Below, piece after piece: positions 36,748 to 47,124 of a DNA stretch of 64,000 bases (position 1 is its first letter; every line of letters begins with the position of its first letter). Source of the DNA: Roseovarius dicentrarchi. GTDB lineage: Bacteria; Pseudomonadota; Alphaproteobacteria; Rhodobacterales; Rhodobacteraceae. The position numbers and the translations under genes were made by a program. The notes beneath the pieces were generated by a model. The model was not told the DNA's origin and ran no database searches. It worked only from the letters and a program-made list of their open reading frames with translations. The DNA lies in assembly GCF_003316635.1 (NCBI RefSeq), contig NZ_QNQP01000001.1:239647-303646 (forward strand), in the 5' to 3' direction.

Positions 36748-37175
36748 GCAAATCGTCCATGTAACAAATACAGATAGATCGCAGCCGGAAAATGGGCTGC
36801 GGCGCTTGCGCGCACCAAGGGCACGCTGACGCCCAGATATGCCTCCTGCTCGGGCTCTGGCAGGCGCGCGGGCCTGGGGGCATCCATGTCAATCACCAGG
36901 GCAACCGGATGCGGCCCCGCCGCGGGCGCGTTCAGAATACCGACCCCACGCGCCTCGATCCGGCCCCGGATTGCAGCGGGGGCATCCACCAGCAACCGAT
37001 CGGCTTCACGCCACAACAACGTCCTGTCGTCAGACACAAGCGCGCAACCCAGCCCAATCAACTGAAGCGCCAGCCCGGATTTCCCGCGTCCCGAAGCCCC
37101 CCGTATCAGCGCCGCATGTCCGCCAATCGCAACGGCCGTTGCATGCAGCGTCACCACGCCATTCGTGTCGGTCAC
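36744..37175 (-). CDS. hprK: HPr kinase/phosphatase, short alphaproteobacterial form
   Basis: A 143-residue HprK catalytic domain that phosphorylates HPr on serine. The P-loop is GASGRGKSGLALQLI near residue 31, followed by LVSDDRTLLW and EARGVGILN. It lacks the N-terminal domain of Gram-positive HprK, as is normal in alphaproteobacteria. The GTG start at 37175 lies 4 bases after the chvG stop; ATGs upstream are inside chvG. It is part of the ChvI-ChvG-HprK-RapZ-EIIA-HPr operon. Confidence 0.9.
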   Translation of the reverse strand: MTDTNGVVTLHATAVAIGGHAALIRGASGRGKSGLALQLIGLGCALVSDDRTLLWREADRLLVDAPAAIRGRIEARGVGILNAPAAGPHPVALVIDMDAPRPARLPEPEQEAYLGVSVPLVRASAAAHFPAAIYLYLLHGRFA

Positions 37176-37179
37176 AACA

Positions 37180-38889
37180 TCAGACCGGAAGGCCGACGAC
37201 AAACCGCGCTCCCAGCGGGTCGGACGTGATATCTGCATCCGTGGGGCGAATATTCTCGGCCCAGATGACGCCGCCATGCGCTTCGACGATCTGCTTTGAA
37301 ATCGCAAGGCCGAGGCCCGAATTGTTGCCGAAATCAGTCGCAGAGCGTTCCGAATAGAAGCGTTGGAAGATCTTGGTCAGGGCCTGCTCGGGAATGCCCG
37401 GCCCCGTATCCTCGACCACCACCAACACACGATTGTCCCGCCGCCGCGCCCAGATGCGGATCGCATCGCCGGACTCGCAAAAACTGGTGGCGTTCGAGAT
37501 GAGGTTGACGAAAACCTGTGCCAGTCGCGCCTCAAGCCCGTTGATGTAGATCGGGTTTTCCGGAAAATCGACAATGAAATCGATGCCTTCCTTCGCCGCC
37601 TGTTCGCCCAGATACGAACCCAGATTCCCCAGCATCTTCAGCAGATCGAACGATTCTTCTTCTTCCTTGACCAATTCGCTGTCCAGACGCGACGCATTGG
37701 AAATGTCGCTGACCAGCCGGTCCAGCCGCCGCACGTCATGTTCAATCACATCAAGCAGCTTCTCACGCTGGTCATCGCGCTTGGCCACGCGCATGGTGCC
37801 TACCGCGCTGCGCAAACTGGCCAGCGGGTTTTTGATCTCGTGCGCGACATCTGCGGCAAACTGTTCGTTTCCGTCTATCCGGTTGTAAAGCGCGGCCACC
37901 ATGCCGCGCAGCGCACCCGAAAGGCGGCCGATTTCGTCAGGGCGCGCGGTCAGATCGGGGATGCGGATCCGCCCTGCGCCCTGTTTTCCGCGGTTGCGCG
38001 CGCCGCCAATCTCCGCCGCTGCGGCAAGATCCGCCAGCGGGTGCGCAATGGTCGAGGCCAGGATCAGGCTCAGACCTATGGAGACCAGTGTTGCGATGAT
38101 AAACATCTGAAGCACGCGCTCACGCTCGGACATGACCAGACTGTCAATCTCGCCTGTGGCGCTGATCATCGCGACGACGCCGACCGGGGTATCCCCCTGC
38201 AGGATCGGGGTGGCCACCGCAAAGACCGCGCCGCCGGTAACATCGCCCGACACCACTTGGGTTTCGCCGCTGGCCAACGCCGCCGCGACCTGATTCCGGG
38301 CCATGTCCTCGATACTTGGTGCGGGGTCGCCGGTTGATGCAAACGGGGTGGCCAGCCAGCTCCAAAAGCGCGAAAGCGCGTCCGTGATAAAGGTCGGCTG
38401 GCTTCTTGAAGTCCCCGCCGGCCGCGTGGCCTGCCCGGTCACCCGGCCTGCGACATTGCCTGCGGTGTCGAAAACAAACACCTCGGCCCCGTCCTGAACA
38501 TCAATTCCGGACAATGTGCCGGGCACATCAATGCCATCATTGGTGATCAGGTTGACCGGCGAGCGGCCGGGCATCTGAACTTCAAACACGTTGGCGACCA
38601 GCTCGGCCTCACCCACCAGACCGCTGGCGCGCTGGACTGCCAGACCGTCGCGCGACGAGTTGAGGTAAAGGATGCCGGCAACAAGGATGTTCAGCGCAAT
38701 CAGATTGAATATGATGATCTTGCGCGTCAGAGGCGACTCGCGCAGCGAGAACAGCCCCCGCCGCGCGCGGCGCGCGCGTACCTCGTCCTCGACCACGCTG
38801 TCGGGCGCGACAAAATCGTCGCCCAGGACCACATCGCCGTCACGCCCCGGTGCACCATCGCGCACATTCATCCCCTCGGCCAGTGCCAT
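37180..38889 (-). CDS. chvG: Sensor histidine kinase ChvG
   Basis: A 569-residue membrane kinase of the ChvG/ExoS group, which controls envelope, acid and metabolic responses through ChvI. Order of parts: cytoplasmic N-tail, membrane segment near residues 58-76, periplasmic sensor domain, second membrane segment near 265-285, HAMP, HisKA with the phospho-histidine in ADVAHEIKNPLASLRSAVG, and HATPase (NLISNATSF, VEDTGPGIP, NNSGLGLAISKQIVEAHGG). Two bases separate it from chvI. Confidence 0.94.
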   Translation of the reverse strand: MALAEGMNVRDGAPGRDGDVVLGDDFVAPDSVVEDEVRARRARRGLFSLRESPLTRKIIIFNLIALNILVAGILYLNSSRDGLAVQRASGLVGEAELVANVFEVQMPGRSPVNLITNDGIDVPGTLSGIDVQDGAEVFVFDTAGNVAGRVTGQATRPAGTSRSQPTFITDALSRFWSWLATPFASTGDPAPSIEDMARNQVAAALASGETQVVSGDVTGGAVFAVATPILQGDTPVGVVAMISATGEIDSLVMSERERVLQMFIIATLVSIGLSLILASTIAHPLADLAAAAEIGGARNRGKQGAGRIRIPDLTARPDEIGRLSGALRGMVAALYNRIDGNEQFAADVAHEIKNPLASLRSAVGTMRVAKRDDQREKLLDVIEHDVRRLDRLVSDISNASRLDSELVKEEEESFDLLKMLGNLGSYLGEQAAKEGIDFIVDFPENPIYINGLEARLAQVFVNLISNATSFCESGDAIRIWARRRDNRVLVVVEDTGPGIPEQALTKIFQRFYSERSATDFGNNSGLGLAISKQIVEAHGGVIWAENIRPTDADITSDPLGARFVVGLPV

Positions 38890-38891
38890 AT

Positions 38892-39596
38892 CTATTCTTC
38901 GTTATATCTGTAGCCGATGCCATACAGCGTCTCAATCGCCGAGAATTCAGGATCAACCTGGCGCAGCTTCTTGCGCAGCCGCTTGATGTGGCTGTCGATG
39001 GTCCGGTCATCCACATAGACCTGATCATCATAGGCCACGTCCATCAGCTGATCCCGGCTTTTGACAAAACCGGGGCGCTGCGCCAGCACCTGAAGCAGCA
39101 GAAATTCCGTCACCGTCAGCGACACGTCGCGCCCCTTCCAGGACACGGCATGGCGCAGCGGGTCCATCCGCAGCGCGCCGCGCTCGATCACCTTGCCCTC
39201 TTCGGCATCGGCAGGGGTCACGACCCCTTCCAGCGCGTCCTGGCGGCGCAGCAGGGCGCGGATACGCTCGACCAGAAGGCGCTGTGAAAACGGCTTCTTG
39301 ACATAGTCATCTGCCCCCATCCGCAGCCCCAGAACCTCGTCAATCTCATCGTCCTTGGACGTGAGAAAGATCACCGGCATCTGGGATTTCTGGCGCAGAC
39401 GTTGCAGCAGATCCATGCCGTCCATGCGCGGCATCTTGATATCCAGAACCGCCATATCCGGCAGTTTCTTGGCAAACGCATCAAGCGCCTGCTGGCCGTC
39501 ATTATACGTATCAACCTCAAAGCCCTCTGCCTCGAGTGTCATGGACACGGATGTCAGAATATTCCTGTCATCGTCCACCAGGGCGATTTTGGACAT
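38892..39596 (-). CDS. chvI: Response regulator ChvI (OmpR family)
   Basis: A 234-residue regulator paired with ChvG. The receiver domain has the acidic pair in [10 protein letters not shown], phospho-Asp in [17 protein letters not shown] and lysine in [10 protein letters not shown], and the winged-helix output ends with [20 protein letters not shown] and IGYRY. It heads the minus-strand operon that continues through HPr. The promoter must lie in the 393-base region shared with pckA. Confidence 0.95.
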   Translation of the reverse strand: MSKIALVDDDRNILTSVSMTLEAEGFEVDTYNDGQQALDAFAKKLPDMAVLDIKMPRMDGMDLLQRLRQKSQMPVIFLTSKDDEIDEVLGLRMGADDYVKKPFSQRLLVERIRALLRRQDALEGVVTPADAEEGKVIERGALRMDPLRHAVSWKGRDVSLTVTEFLLLQVLAQRPGFVKSRDQLMDVAYDDQVYVDDRTIDSHIKRLRKKLRQVDPEFSAIETLYGIGYRYNEE

Positions 39597-39989
39597 GTCG
39601 TTATTCCTTGTACTGCTCAGATTGCCTGATTTTTCCCTTAATATGTCCCTGTTTCGCTCAACCGATCAATCCCAATTCGCGAATCGCCCTGCCCCGCCGC
39701 CCCATTTGGCGCCGATTTCCATAACCAATGGCTAATATGACTCACTTTTTTTCGCCCGGCGCGGCAATCCGGCAAGGTTTTGCCGGTTGCCCCGGACCCG
39801 CCCACGGTGATTGCGCTAACTCTTCTTTGGTTGCGCTAACCGGTGCAAAGCGATCTGTTCATTCCACAAATCGGCATGTTATGACCCGGACGAGCCAAGG
39901 GGAGGCCGCGCTGTAACAGCGCCCGCACCCGCTATATGCCACCACAGGCCAGACGGCCGGCACTGACCAGTATTTGGAGAGCGATTGTC
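39597..39989. other. 393-base divergent region between chvI and pckA
   Basis: No gene is evident. It contains a strong hairpin at 39763-39791 (GGCAATCCGGCAA paired with TTGCCGGTTGCC, one bulge), a T-run at 39746-39752, and two direct repeats TTGCGCTAAC exactly 20 bases apart. Promoters for both operons should lie here. Confidence 0.7.
39811..39840 (+). promoter_or_regulatory. Direct repeat TTGCGCTAAC x2 upstream of pckA
   Basis: Identical 10-base units at 39811-39820 and 39831-39840 are spaced two helical turns apart, about 150 bases before the pckA start. The spacing suggests a factor bound twice on one DNA face. The half GCGCTAAC also resembles LacI-family operators (TTAGCGCTAA), so a PckR-like or ChvI-type site is possible; neither is proven. 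Confidence 0.5.
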
Positions 39990-41594
<1,605 letters not shown>

Positions 41595-41623
41595 CGCCGC
41601 GCCTTATACACCGTAAATAATAC

Positions 41624-41660
41624 AAAAAACCCGGCAGCTTTGAAGACTGCCGGGTTTTTT
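41624..41660. terminator. Bidirectional intrinsic terminator after pckA
   Basis: CCCGGCAG paired with CTGCCGGG is flanked by AAAAAA on the left and TTTTTT on the right, a symmetric terminator that can stop both pckA and the convergent azlCD transcript. The right side runs into TTTTTTCTTGGGCCAAATAC, another copy of the dispersed motif. Confidence 0.9.
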
Positions 41661-41700
41661 CTTGGGCCAAATACCCTCGCCGAAGGCGAAAATCCCTGCC

Positions 41701-42033
41701 CTATCCAACCAGATACAGCATCAGATACAGCGCCGCGCCGCCAGCAATGATGGCGGCCAGAACATTTCGTGTGATCAGTCCGGCAATGATCGTCACGCAG
41801 GCCGCCGTCAGCCGCGCCGTGTCCAGGGTGCCCCCCGTTGCGGGCGGCCACACCACCATCGGCGCGACCAGTGCGGGCAACACCGCCACGGCCGTATACC
41901 GCAGGTGGCGCAGCACCCAGCCGGGCATCGGGCGGTCGCCGATCAGTCCCAGGAAAACGAACCGCAGACCGAAGCTACCCAGCCCAAGCACTGCAATCAC
42001 GATCCAGATATCCAGCGTCGCAATGTCCCTCAT
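41701..42033 (-). CDS. azlD: AzlD family branched-chain amino acid exporter subunit
   Basis: A 110-residue membrane protein with four hydrophobic segments. The pattern LGLGSFGLRFVFLGLIGDRPMPGWVLRHLRYTAVAVLPALVAP (in parts) is typical of AzlD, the small partner of AzlC in branched-chain amino acid efflux. Its start overlaps the AzlC stop by 4 bases. Confidence 0.9.
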   Translation of the reverse strand: MRDIATLDIWIVIAVLGLGSFGLRFVFLGLIGDRPMPGWVLRHLRYTAVAVLPALVAPMVVWPPATGGTLDTARLTAACVTIIAGLITRNVLAAIIAGGAALYLMLYLVG

Positions 42034-42749
42034 CGCCGCGCCTCCATTCGACGCGTCGTCATCAGCTCCACCTGCGCGCCCGCGATCATTCCGGCTGCCC
42101 CCGCGACCAGCAGCCCCAGACTGTAGGGAATGAACGCCAGCGACAGGGACACCATGATCGCCACCAGTGCCGCCACCACATGCGCTGCGGTGCGCAGCAT
42201 CGGCGCGATCATCGCCAGGAATGTAATCGGCACCGCAAAGTCCAGCGCGAATTCCGGCGGGATCGCCGTGCCCACGACCGCGCCGACGACGGTAAAGATC
42301 AGCCAGAGGGGAATCAGCGGCGTGATGGCCCCGAAATAAAACGCCAGCTTTGCGGGAATTCCCCAATCTGGGTTTTTCTCATAGGCCAGGATGGAGCAGG
42401 CATAGGCCTGATCGACCATCATATACGCCACCAGCGCGCGCTGGCCCAGTGGCGCGCGGCCCAGATGCGGCGTCAGGGATGCCGAATACATCGCCATGCG
42501 CAGATTGACCGCCAGCGCCGTGACGCAGATGATGATCGTCGGCGCATGTTCCGACAATAGCTGAATGGCCGTGAACTGCGCCGCGCCTGCCACCACCAGC
42601 AGGGAAAAGGCGAATGTCTCGATCAGGGTCAGCCCCGCCTCGGTTGCCACGACGCCGAACAGCATTGAAAACGGCACCAGCACCAGAATGAACGGCGCGC
42701 CGGCGCGCACGCCTTGCCAGTATGTCGATTTGGTGGTCACAGTGGTCAT
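42030..42749 (-). CDS. azlC: AzlC family branched-chain amino acid exporter subunit
   Basis: A 239-residue membrane protein of the AzlC family, with about six hydrophobic segments and the signatures PFSMLFGVVATEAGL, AGAAQFTAIQLL and NLRMAMYSASLTPHL. With AzlD it forms an amino acid efflux permease. The ATG at 42747-42749 is supported by family alignment; the much longer open frame upstream overlaps fdhD and is not coding. It is divergent from fdhD. Confidence 0.91.
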   Translation of the reverse strand: MTTVTTKSTYWQGVRAGAPFILVLVPFSMLFGVVATEAGLTLIETFAFSLLVVAGAAQFTAIQLLSEHAPTIIICVTALAVNLRMAMYSASLTPHLGRAPLGQRALVAYMMVDQAYACSILAYEKNPDWGIPAKLAFYFGAITPLIPLWLIFTVVGAVVGTAIPPEFALDFAVPITFLAMIAPMLRTAAHVVAALVAIMVSLSLAFIPYSLGLLVAGAAGMIAGAQVELMTTRRMEARR

Positions 42750-42806
42750 TTGGAAATACGCCGGCAAGGATGGGATCATCCGTTGCCTACCGGCCTGCGA
42801 CAGGAG

Positions 42807-43697
42807 ATGCAATTGCCCCGCACGGACAACGACAGCCCCTACATCATCGCGCCCGCACCGGACGCCCCCGGTCTGACGCGCGCCGTGACCGGCACCGACC
42901 AGACCGGCACGCCGCAGACCGTCAACGTCGTCGAAGAACGCCCGCTGACCATTTTCCTGAACGCACAGGAAATCGTCACCGCCATGACCATCGGCGACTA
43001 CCCTGAATATCTGGCGCTGGGGTTCCTGCGCAATCAGGGCATGCTGAAGGACGGCGAGAAAATCCTGCGCGTCGATTACGATGAAGAGCTTGAGACGGTC
43101 GTTGTCCGCACCGACGGGCAGACCACCTACGAGGACAAGCTGAAGAAAAAGACCCGCACCAGCGGCTGCGCCGTCGGCACCGTCTTCGGCGACATGATGG
43201 AGGGGCTGGAGGGTGTCACCCTGCCGCAAGCCAATTTGCGCACCTCGCACCTTTACGCGCTGGCGCATGTCATCAACACCACGCCGTCGCTCTATCTGAC
43301 GGCCGGCGCGATCCATGGCACGGTGCTGTGCGAAGGGGATCGCCCGCTGGTCTATATGGAGGATGTCGGCCGCCACAACGCGGTGGACAAGATCGCCGGC
43401 TGGATGCTGTCCGAGAATGTCGCGCCGACCGGCAAGATGCTCTACACCACCGGGCGTCTCACGTCCGAGATGGTGATAAAAACCGCGCTGATGGGCATTC
43501 CCATCCTCGCCTCGCGCTCTGGCTTTACCGCATGGGGGGTGGAGATCGCGCAACAGGTCGGGCTGACGCTGATCGGGCGGCTGCGCGGGCGCCGCTTCGT
43601 CTGCCTTGCGGGCGAAGAACGGCTGATCCGCGACGCAGATCCCGCCGCGGTGGCCGACGAGGACAGCAAACACCGCCGCAAAAGCGCCGGGGCATGA
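42807..43697 (+). CDS. fdhD: Formate dehydrogenase accessory sulfurtransferase FdhD
   Basis: Passes sulfur from IscS to the molybdenum cofactor to activate formate dehydrogenase. In 296 residues: VVEERPLTIFLNAQEIVTAMTIGDYPEYLALGFLRNQG, YMEDVGRHNAVDKIAGWML and TTGRLTSEMVIKTALMGIPIL. The usual CxxC loop reads SGCAVGT, with only one cysteine, a known variant. ATG at 42807 is used, though GGAG is closer to a TTG two codons later. It begins a molybdenum-cofactor run. Confidence 0.93.
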   Translation: MQLPRTDNDSPYIIAPAPDAPGLTRAVTGTDQTGTPQTVNVVEERPLTIFLNAQEIVTAMTIGDYPEYLALGFLRNQGMLKDGEKILRVDYDEELETVVVRTDGQTTYEDKLKKKTRTSGCAVGTVFGDMMEGLEGVTLPQANLRTSHLYALAHVINTTPSLYLTAGAIHGTVLCEGDRPLVYMEDVGRHNAVDKIAGWMLSENVAPTGKMLYTTGRLTSEMVIKTALMGIPILASRSGFTAWGVEIAQQVGLTLIGRLRGRRFVCLAGEERLIRDADPAAVADEDSKHRRKSAGA

Positions 43698-43764
43698 TCC
43701 TTGCCCGCCCCAGCCTGCCCGCCTAAGACAGTGCCGAGCGCCGCCAGTACCCAAGGATCCTAAC

Positions 43765-44367
43765 ATGCAACAACCCTATGCCATCATCCTTGCCGGAGGC
43801 CGCGCCACGCGTATGGGCGGCGGCGACAAGGGGCTGCTGCCGCTTGGGCGCAGCACGCTGCTGGAGCATGTGCTGGACCGGATCGCGCCGCAGGTCGCCG
43901 CGACGGCGCTGAATGCCAATGGCGATCCGCAGCGCTTTGCGCGGTTTGGCCTGCCGGTGCTGGCCGACCCCGTCGGCGGCTACGTTGGCCCCCTGGCGGG
44001 CGTTCTGGCAGGGCTGGACTGGGCCGCGAAGGAGGGCGCGGAAACAATCGTTTCCGTCGCCGCCGATACGCCGTTCTTTCCCTGCGATCTGGTCGCCCGG
44101 CTGGTGCTGGCCGCCGAGGGGATGCAGGCGCCGCTGGCGCTGGCCGCCACGCCGGACGGGCGCCACCCGACATTCGGCCTTTGGCCCGTGGCCCTGCGCG
44201 ACGATCTGCGCGGCGCCCTTCAAGGCGGGCTGCGCAAGGTGGTGCAGTGGACGGACGCGCACAATGCCGCAACGGCGATGTTCGACGATGGCGGCGATCC
44301 CTTCTTTAACGTCAACACGCCCGAGGATCTGGCCAACGCGCAAGCCATGCAGGAGGCCGGGCAATGA
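43765..44367 (+). CDS. mobA: Molybdenum cofactor guanylyltransferase
   Basis: Adds GMP to molybdopterin. A 200-residue NTP transferase with AIILAGGRATRMGGGDKGLLPLG at the N-terminus and DPVGGYVGPLAGVLAGLDWA, SVAADTPFFPCDLV and FFNVNTPEDLANA later. The stop overlaps mobB (ATGA). Confidence 0.95.
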   Translation: MQQPYAIILAGGRATRMGGGDKGLLPLGRSTLLEHVLDRIAPQVAATALNANGDPQRFARFGLPVLADPVGGYVGPLAGVLAGLDWAAKEGAETIVSVAADTPFFPCDLVARLVLAAEGMQAPLALAATPDGRHPTFGLWPVALRDDLRGALQGGLRKVVQWTDAHNAATAMFDDGGDPFFNVNTPEDLANAQAMQEAGQ

Positions 44368-44867
44368 AAATATACGGCGTCACCGGCTGGAAAAACGCCG
44401 GGAAAACCGGATTGATGGAACGTCTAGTGACTGAAATCACCGGGCGCGGCCTGCGCGTGTCGACGGTGAAACACGCCCATCACAGCTTTGACGTGGATCA
44501 GCCGGGGCGCGACAGCTATCGCCACCGCGCGGCAGGCGCGGACGAGGTGTTACTGGTTTCCGGCACCCGTATCGCCCTGATGCAGGAGCTGCGCGGCGCG
44601 CCCGAGCCGCCGCTGGCGGACCTTCTGGCGCGGCTCACCCCCATCGATCTGGTCCTGATCGAGGGCTACAAACGCGAGGACCACCCCAAGGTCGAGGCAT
44701 GGCGCAGCAGCGCCGGCAATCCGCTGATCGCGCCCGATGATCCCACGATCCGCGTCGTCGCTGCCGATATCCCCGCCGAGGTGGCAGGCCAGGTCAGCCA
44801 GCCGGTGCTGGACCTGAACGACACCGCCGCCATCGCCGATTTCATCCTGGCCGAGCTGGGGCTGTGA
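44364..44867 (+). CDS. mobB: Molybdopterin-guanine dinucleotide biosynthesis protein MobB
   Basis: A 167-residue GTP-binding partner of MobA. P-loop GVTGWKNAGKTGLMERLV at the N-terminus, the switch-like STVKHAHHSFDVDQPGRDSYRHRAAGADEV, and LVLIEGYKREDHPKVE. Overlaps at both ends with mobA and moeA point to a coupled operon. Confidence 0.94.
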   Translation: MKIYGVTGWKNAGKTGLMERLVTEITGRGLRVSTVKHAHHSFDVDQPGRDSYRHRAAGADEVLLVSGTRIALMQELRGAPEPPLADLLARLTPIDLVLIEGYKREDHPKVEAWRSSAGNPLIAPDDPTIRVVAADIPAEVAGQVSQPVLDLNDTAAIADFILAELGL

Positions 44868-46993
44868 CCGGGTTCGACAGCTTTCTGGTCGTCGACTGGT
44901 CGGCATCTGCCGCGCCCGCGCCCGCGCGCCCATCCAAGGATGCGATATGGCTGGGCCTTGTGCAGGGCGGCACCCCGCAGGATCCACTCTACTGCCGCAC
45001 CCGGACCGAGGCCGAGGCGCGTATTGCCGACATTATCGCGGGCGAACGCGCCGCCGGTCGCCGCCTGTTGGTCGGCTTCGATTTTCCGTTCGGCTATCCG
45101 ATCGGCACCGCGCGGCGCATCACCGGCAGCGACGATCCGCTGGCCCTTTGGGACTGGCTGGAGGCGCGCATTACCGACAGCGACACCGGCGCCAACAACC
45201 GCTTTGACGTGGCCGAGGCGATGAATGCCCGCTTCGATGATCCGGGCCCATTCTGGGGCAAGACCCACGCGGATCGCTGGCCCGGCATCCCCTACCGCAA
45301 GGCGGGCATAGACTACACCGAAATCGCGGAAAAGCGTGCCTGCGACGTGGCCGCCAAGGCCGCCAGCAGCTGTTTTCAGCTGTGTTTTCCGCCCACGGTG
45401 GGCAGCCAGATGTTGATGGGCCTGCCGATGCTCTCGCGGCTGCGCCGCCAGCATGGCGCACGCGCCTGGCCATTTGACGATTGGCAAGACGCGCCGACAG
45501 TGCTGGCCGAAATATGGCCCGGTTTGATAGAATCCGCCGTGACATCCGCGCTCGGCGCAGGCGCGCCGATCCGCGACGCGGTGCAGGTCACGCTGCTGGC
45601 GCGGGCGCTGTCGCGCCTGCCGGCGGCGGACCTGAATGCAATGATGACAGACCTGCCGCAAGCGGCACAGCAGGAGGCTTGGATCTTGGGCACCGGACAT
45701 GAAAGCACGCTGAACGATCTGGCCGGGGATGACGCGCCCCCCGCGCCGCCGCCGCTGCGCGACGATTGCTTTGCCATGCCCGCCGGGGTGGACTGGACGC
45801 CGGTGGATGATGCGCTGGCCACCCTGCGCGCCGGTCTGCACCCGGTCGTGCGCCCCGCGCACTGCAACGTGCCGGACGCCTGCGGGCGCATCCTGTCCGC
45901 GCCCGCCATCGCGCGCCGCGCCAATCCGCCCACGCCCAATTCGGCGGTGGATGGGTATGGCTTTGCCCATGACAGCCTGCCGCCGGGCGATCCGGTGCTG
46001 CCGCTGGTTTCGGGCCGCGCGGCTGCCGGCGTGCCCTATGACGGCACGGTGCCGCCCGGCCATGCCATCCGCATTCTGACCGGCGCGGCGGTGCCGGCGG
46101 GCGTCGATACCGTCATACTGGAAGAAGATACGCGCACGGGCGCAGGCCAGCTCGCCTTTCGCGCCGGGATAAAGCGCGGCGCAAACACCCGCAAGGCGGG
46201 CGAGGATGTGGACGCGGGGGCCGAACTGCTGCCCAAGGGCCGCGTGCTGACCCCTGCCGATCTGGCGCTGCTGGCCGCAACCGGGCTGGGCGTGGTCGAG
46301 GTGTTCGAGCGTCTGCGCGTCGCCGTCATTTCCACCGGGGACGAGTTGATCGAGGCAGGCGGCGCGGCCAATCCCGGCCAGATCTATGACGCCAACCGCC
46401 CGATGCTGCTGGCCCAGATCCGCGCATGGGGGCTGGAGGCGGTCGATATGGGCCGCATCCCCGATGACCGCGCCGCCCTGCGCGCCGCGCTGGATGATGC
46501 CGCCAGCCGCGCCGATGTGATCCTGACCTCGGGCGGCGCCTCGGCGGGGGACGAGGATCACGTCTCGGCCCTTTTGTCCGAGGCGGGCGCGATGCAGCAA
46601 TGGCGCATCGCGCTGAAGCCGGGCCGACCGCTGGCCCTGGGTCTGTGGCAGGGCGCACCGGTGTTCGGCCTGCCCGGCAATCCGGTGGCCGCATTGGTCT
46701 GCACGCTGATCTTTGCGCGCCCCGCGCTTGGCCTGCTGGCCGGCGCGGGCTGGCAAGAGCCGCAGGTGTTCCACGTCCCGGCCGCGTTCGAGAAATCGAA
46801 AAAACCGGGCCGCCGCGAATATCTGCGCGCCCGCATCCGCGATGGCCGCGCCGAAGTGTTCGCGTCCGAAGGATCGGGCCGGATCAGCGGCCTCAGCTGG
46901 GCCGAGGGGCTGGTGGAGTTGCCCGACGCCGCCGCCACGATCCAGGCGGGCGATCCGGTGCGCTACTACCCGTTCGGCAGTTTCGCATTCTGA
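44864..46993 (+). CDS. moeA: Molybdopterin molybdenumtransferase MoeA with N-terminal extra domain
   Basis: Inserts molybdenum into adenylated molybdopterin. In 709 residues the MoeA part begins near residue 300 and shows ANPPTPNSAVDGYGFA, ILTGAAVPAGVDTVILEEDT, the MoCF fold STGDELIEAGGAANPGQIYDANRPM and LTSGGASAGDEDHVSALL, and GLPGNPVAALV. Residues 1-290 are a separate domain starting FLVVDWSASAAP and with LLVGFDFPFGYP, an arrangement of two aspartates reminiscent of RNase H-fold (DUF429-like) proteins. The start is GTG overlapping the mobB stop. The double length is real: the frame is continuous. Confidence 0.9.
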   Translation: MTGFDSFLVVDWSASAAPAPARPSKDAIWLGLVQGGTPQDPLYCRTRTEAEARIADIIAGERAAGRRLLVGFDFPFGYPIGTARRITGSDDPLALWDWLEARITDSDTGANNRFDVAEAMNARFDDPGPFWGKTHADRWPGIPYRKAGIDYTEIAEKRACDVAAKAASSCFQLCFPPTVGSQMLMGLPMLSRLRRQHGARAWPFDDWQDAPTVLAEIWPGLIESAVTSALGAGAPIRDAVQVTLLARALSRLPAADLNAMMTDLPQAAQQEAWILGTGHESTLNDLAGDDAPPAPPPLRDDCFAMPAGVDWTPVDDALATLRAGLHPVVRPAHCNVPDACGRILSAPAIARRANPPTPNSAVDGYGFAHDSLPPGDPVLPLVSGRAAAGVPYDGTVPPGHAIRILTGAAVPAGVDTVILEEDTRTGAGQLAFRAGIKRGANTRKAGEDVDAGAELLPKGRVLTPADLALLAATGLGVVEVFERLRVAVISTGDELIEAGGAANPGQIYDANRPMLLAQIRAWGLEAVDMGRIPDDRAALRAALDDAASRADVILTSGGASAGDEDHVSALLSEAGAMQQWRIALKPGRPLALGLWQGAPVFGLPGNPVAALVCTLIFARPALGLLAGAGWQEPQVFHVPAAFEKSKKPGRREYLRARIRDGRAEVFASEGSGRISGLSWAEGLVELPDAAATIQAGDPVRYYPFGSFAF

Positions 46994-47010
46994 CGGCCCA
47001 TTCCGGCGGC

Positions 47011-47124
47011 TCAGACCAGAAACAGCCGGATGCCGTAGCCGATCGCCCCCAGCACGGCGACGGACAGCGCCCATATGGCGACGAACCACAGCAGGCGCTG
47101 CCAGAACGGGCGCGGCTGCGACAT
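47011..47124 (-). CDS. DUF2474 small subunit of bd-type oxidase
   Basis: A 37-residue peptide (MSQPRPFWQRLLWFVAIWALS...) with one membrane helix, typical of the DUF2474 peptides that follow cyanide-insensitive bd oxidases and correspond in role to CydX. Its ATG overlaps the cydB stop (ATGA), so it is co-translated. Confidence 0.9.
   Translation of the reverse strand: MSQPRPFWQRLLWFVAIWALSVAVLGAIGYGIRLFLV

Noticed and set aside
39763..39791. The hairpin upstream of pckA as an intrinsic terminator
   Set aside because: The stem is strong, but neither strand has a T-run after it; the plus-strand T-run lies before it.
42030..43766. A 578-residue version of AzlC starting inside fdhD
   Set aside because: Only the last 239 residues match AzlC. 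The extension is antisense to fdhD, which has intact motifs.
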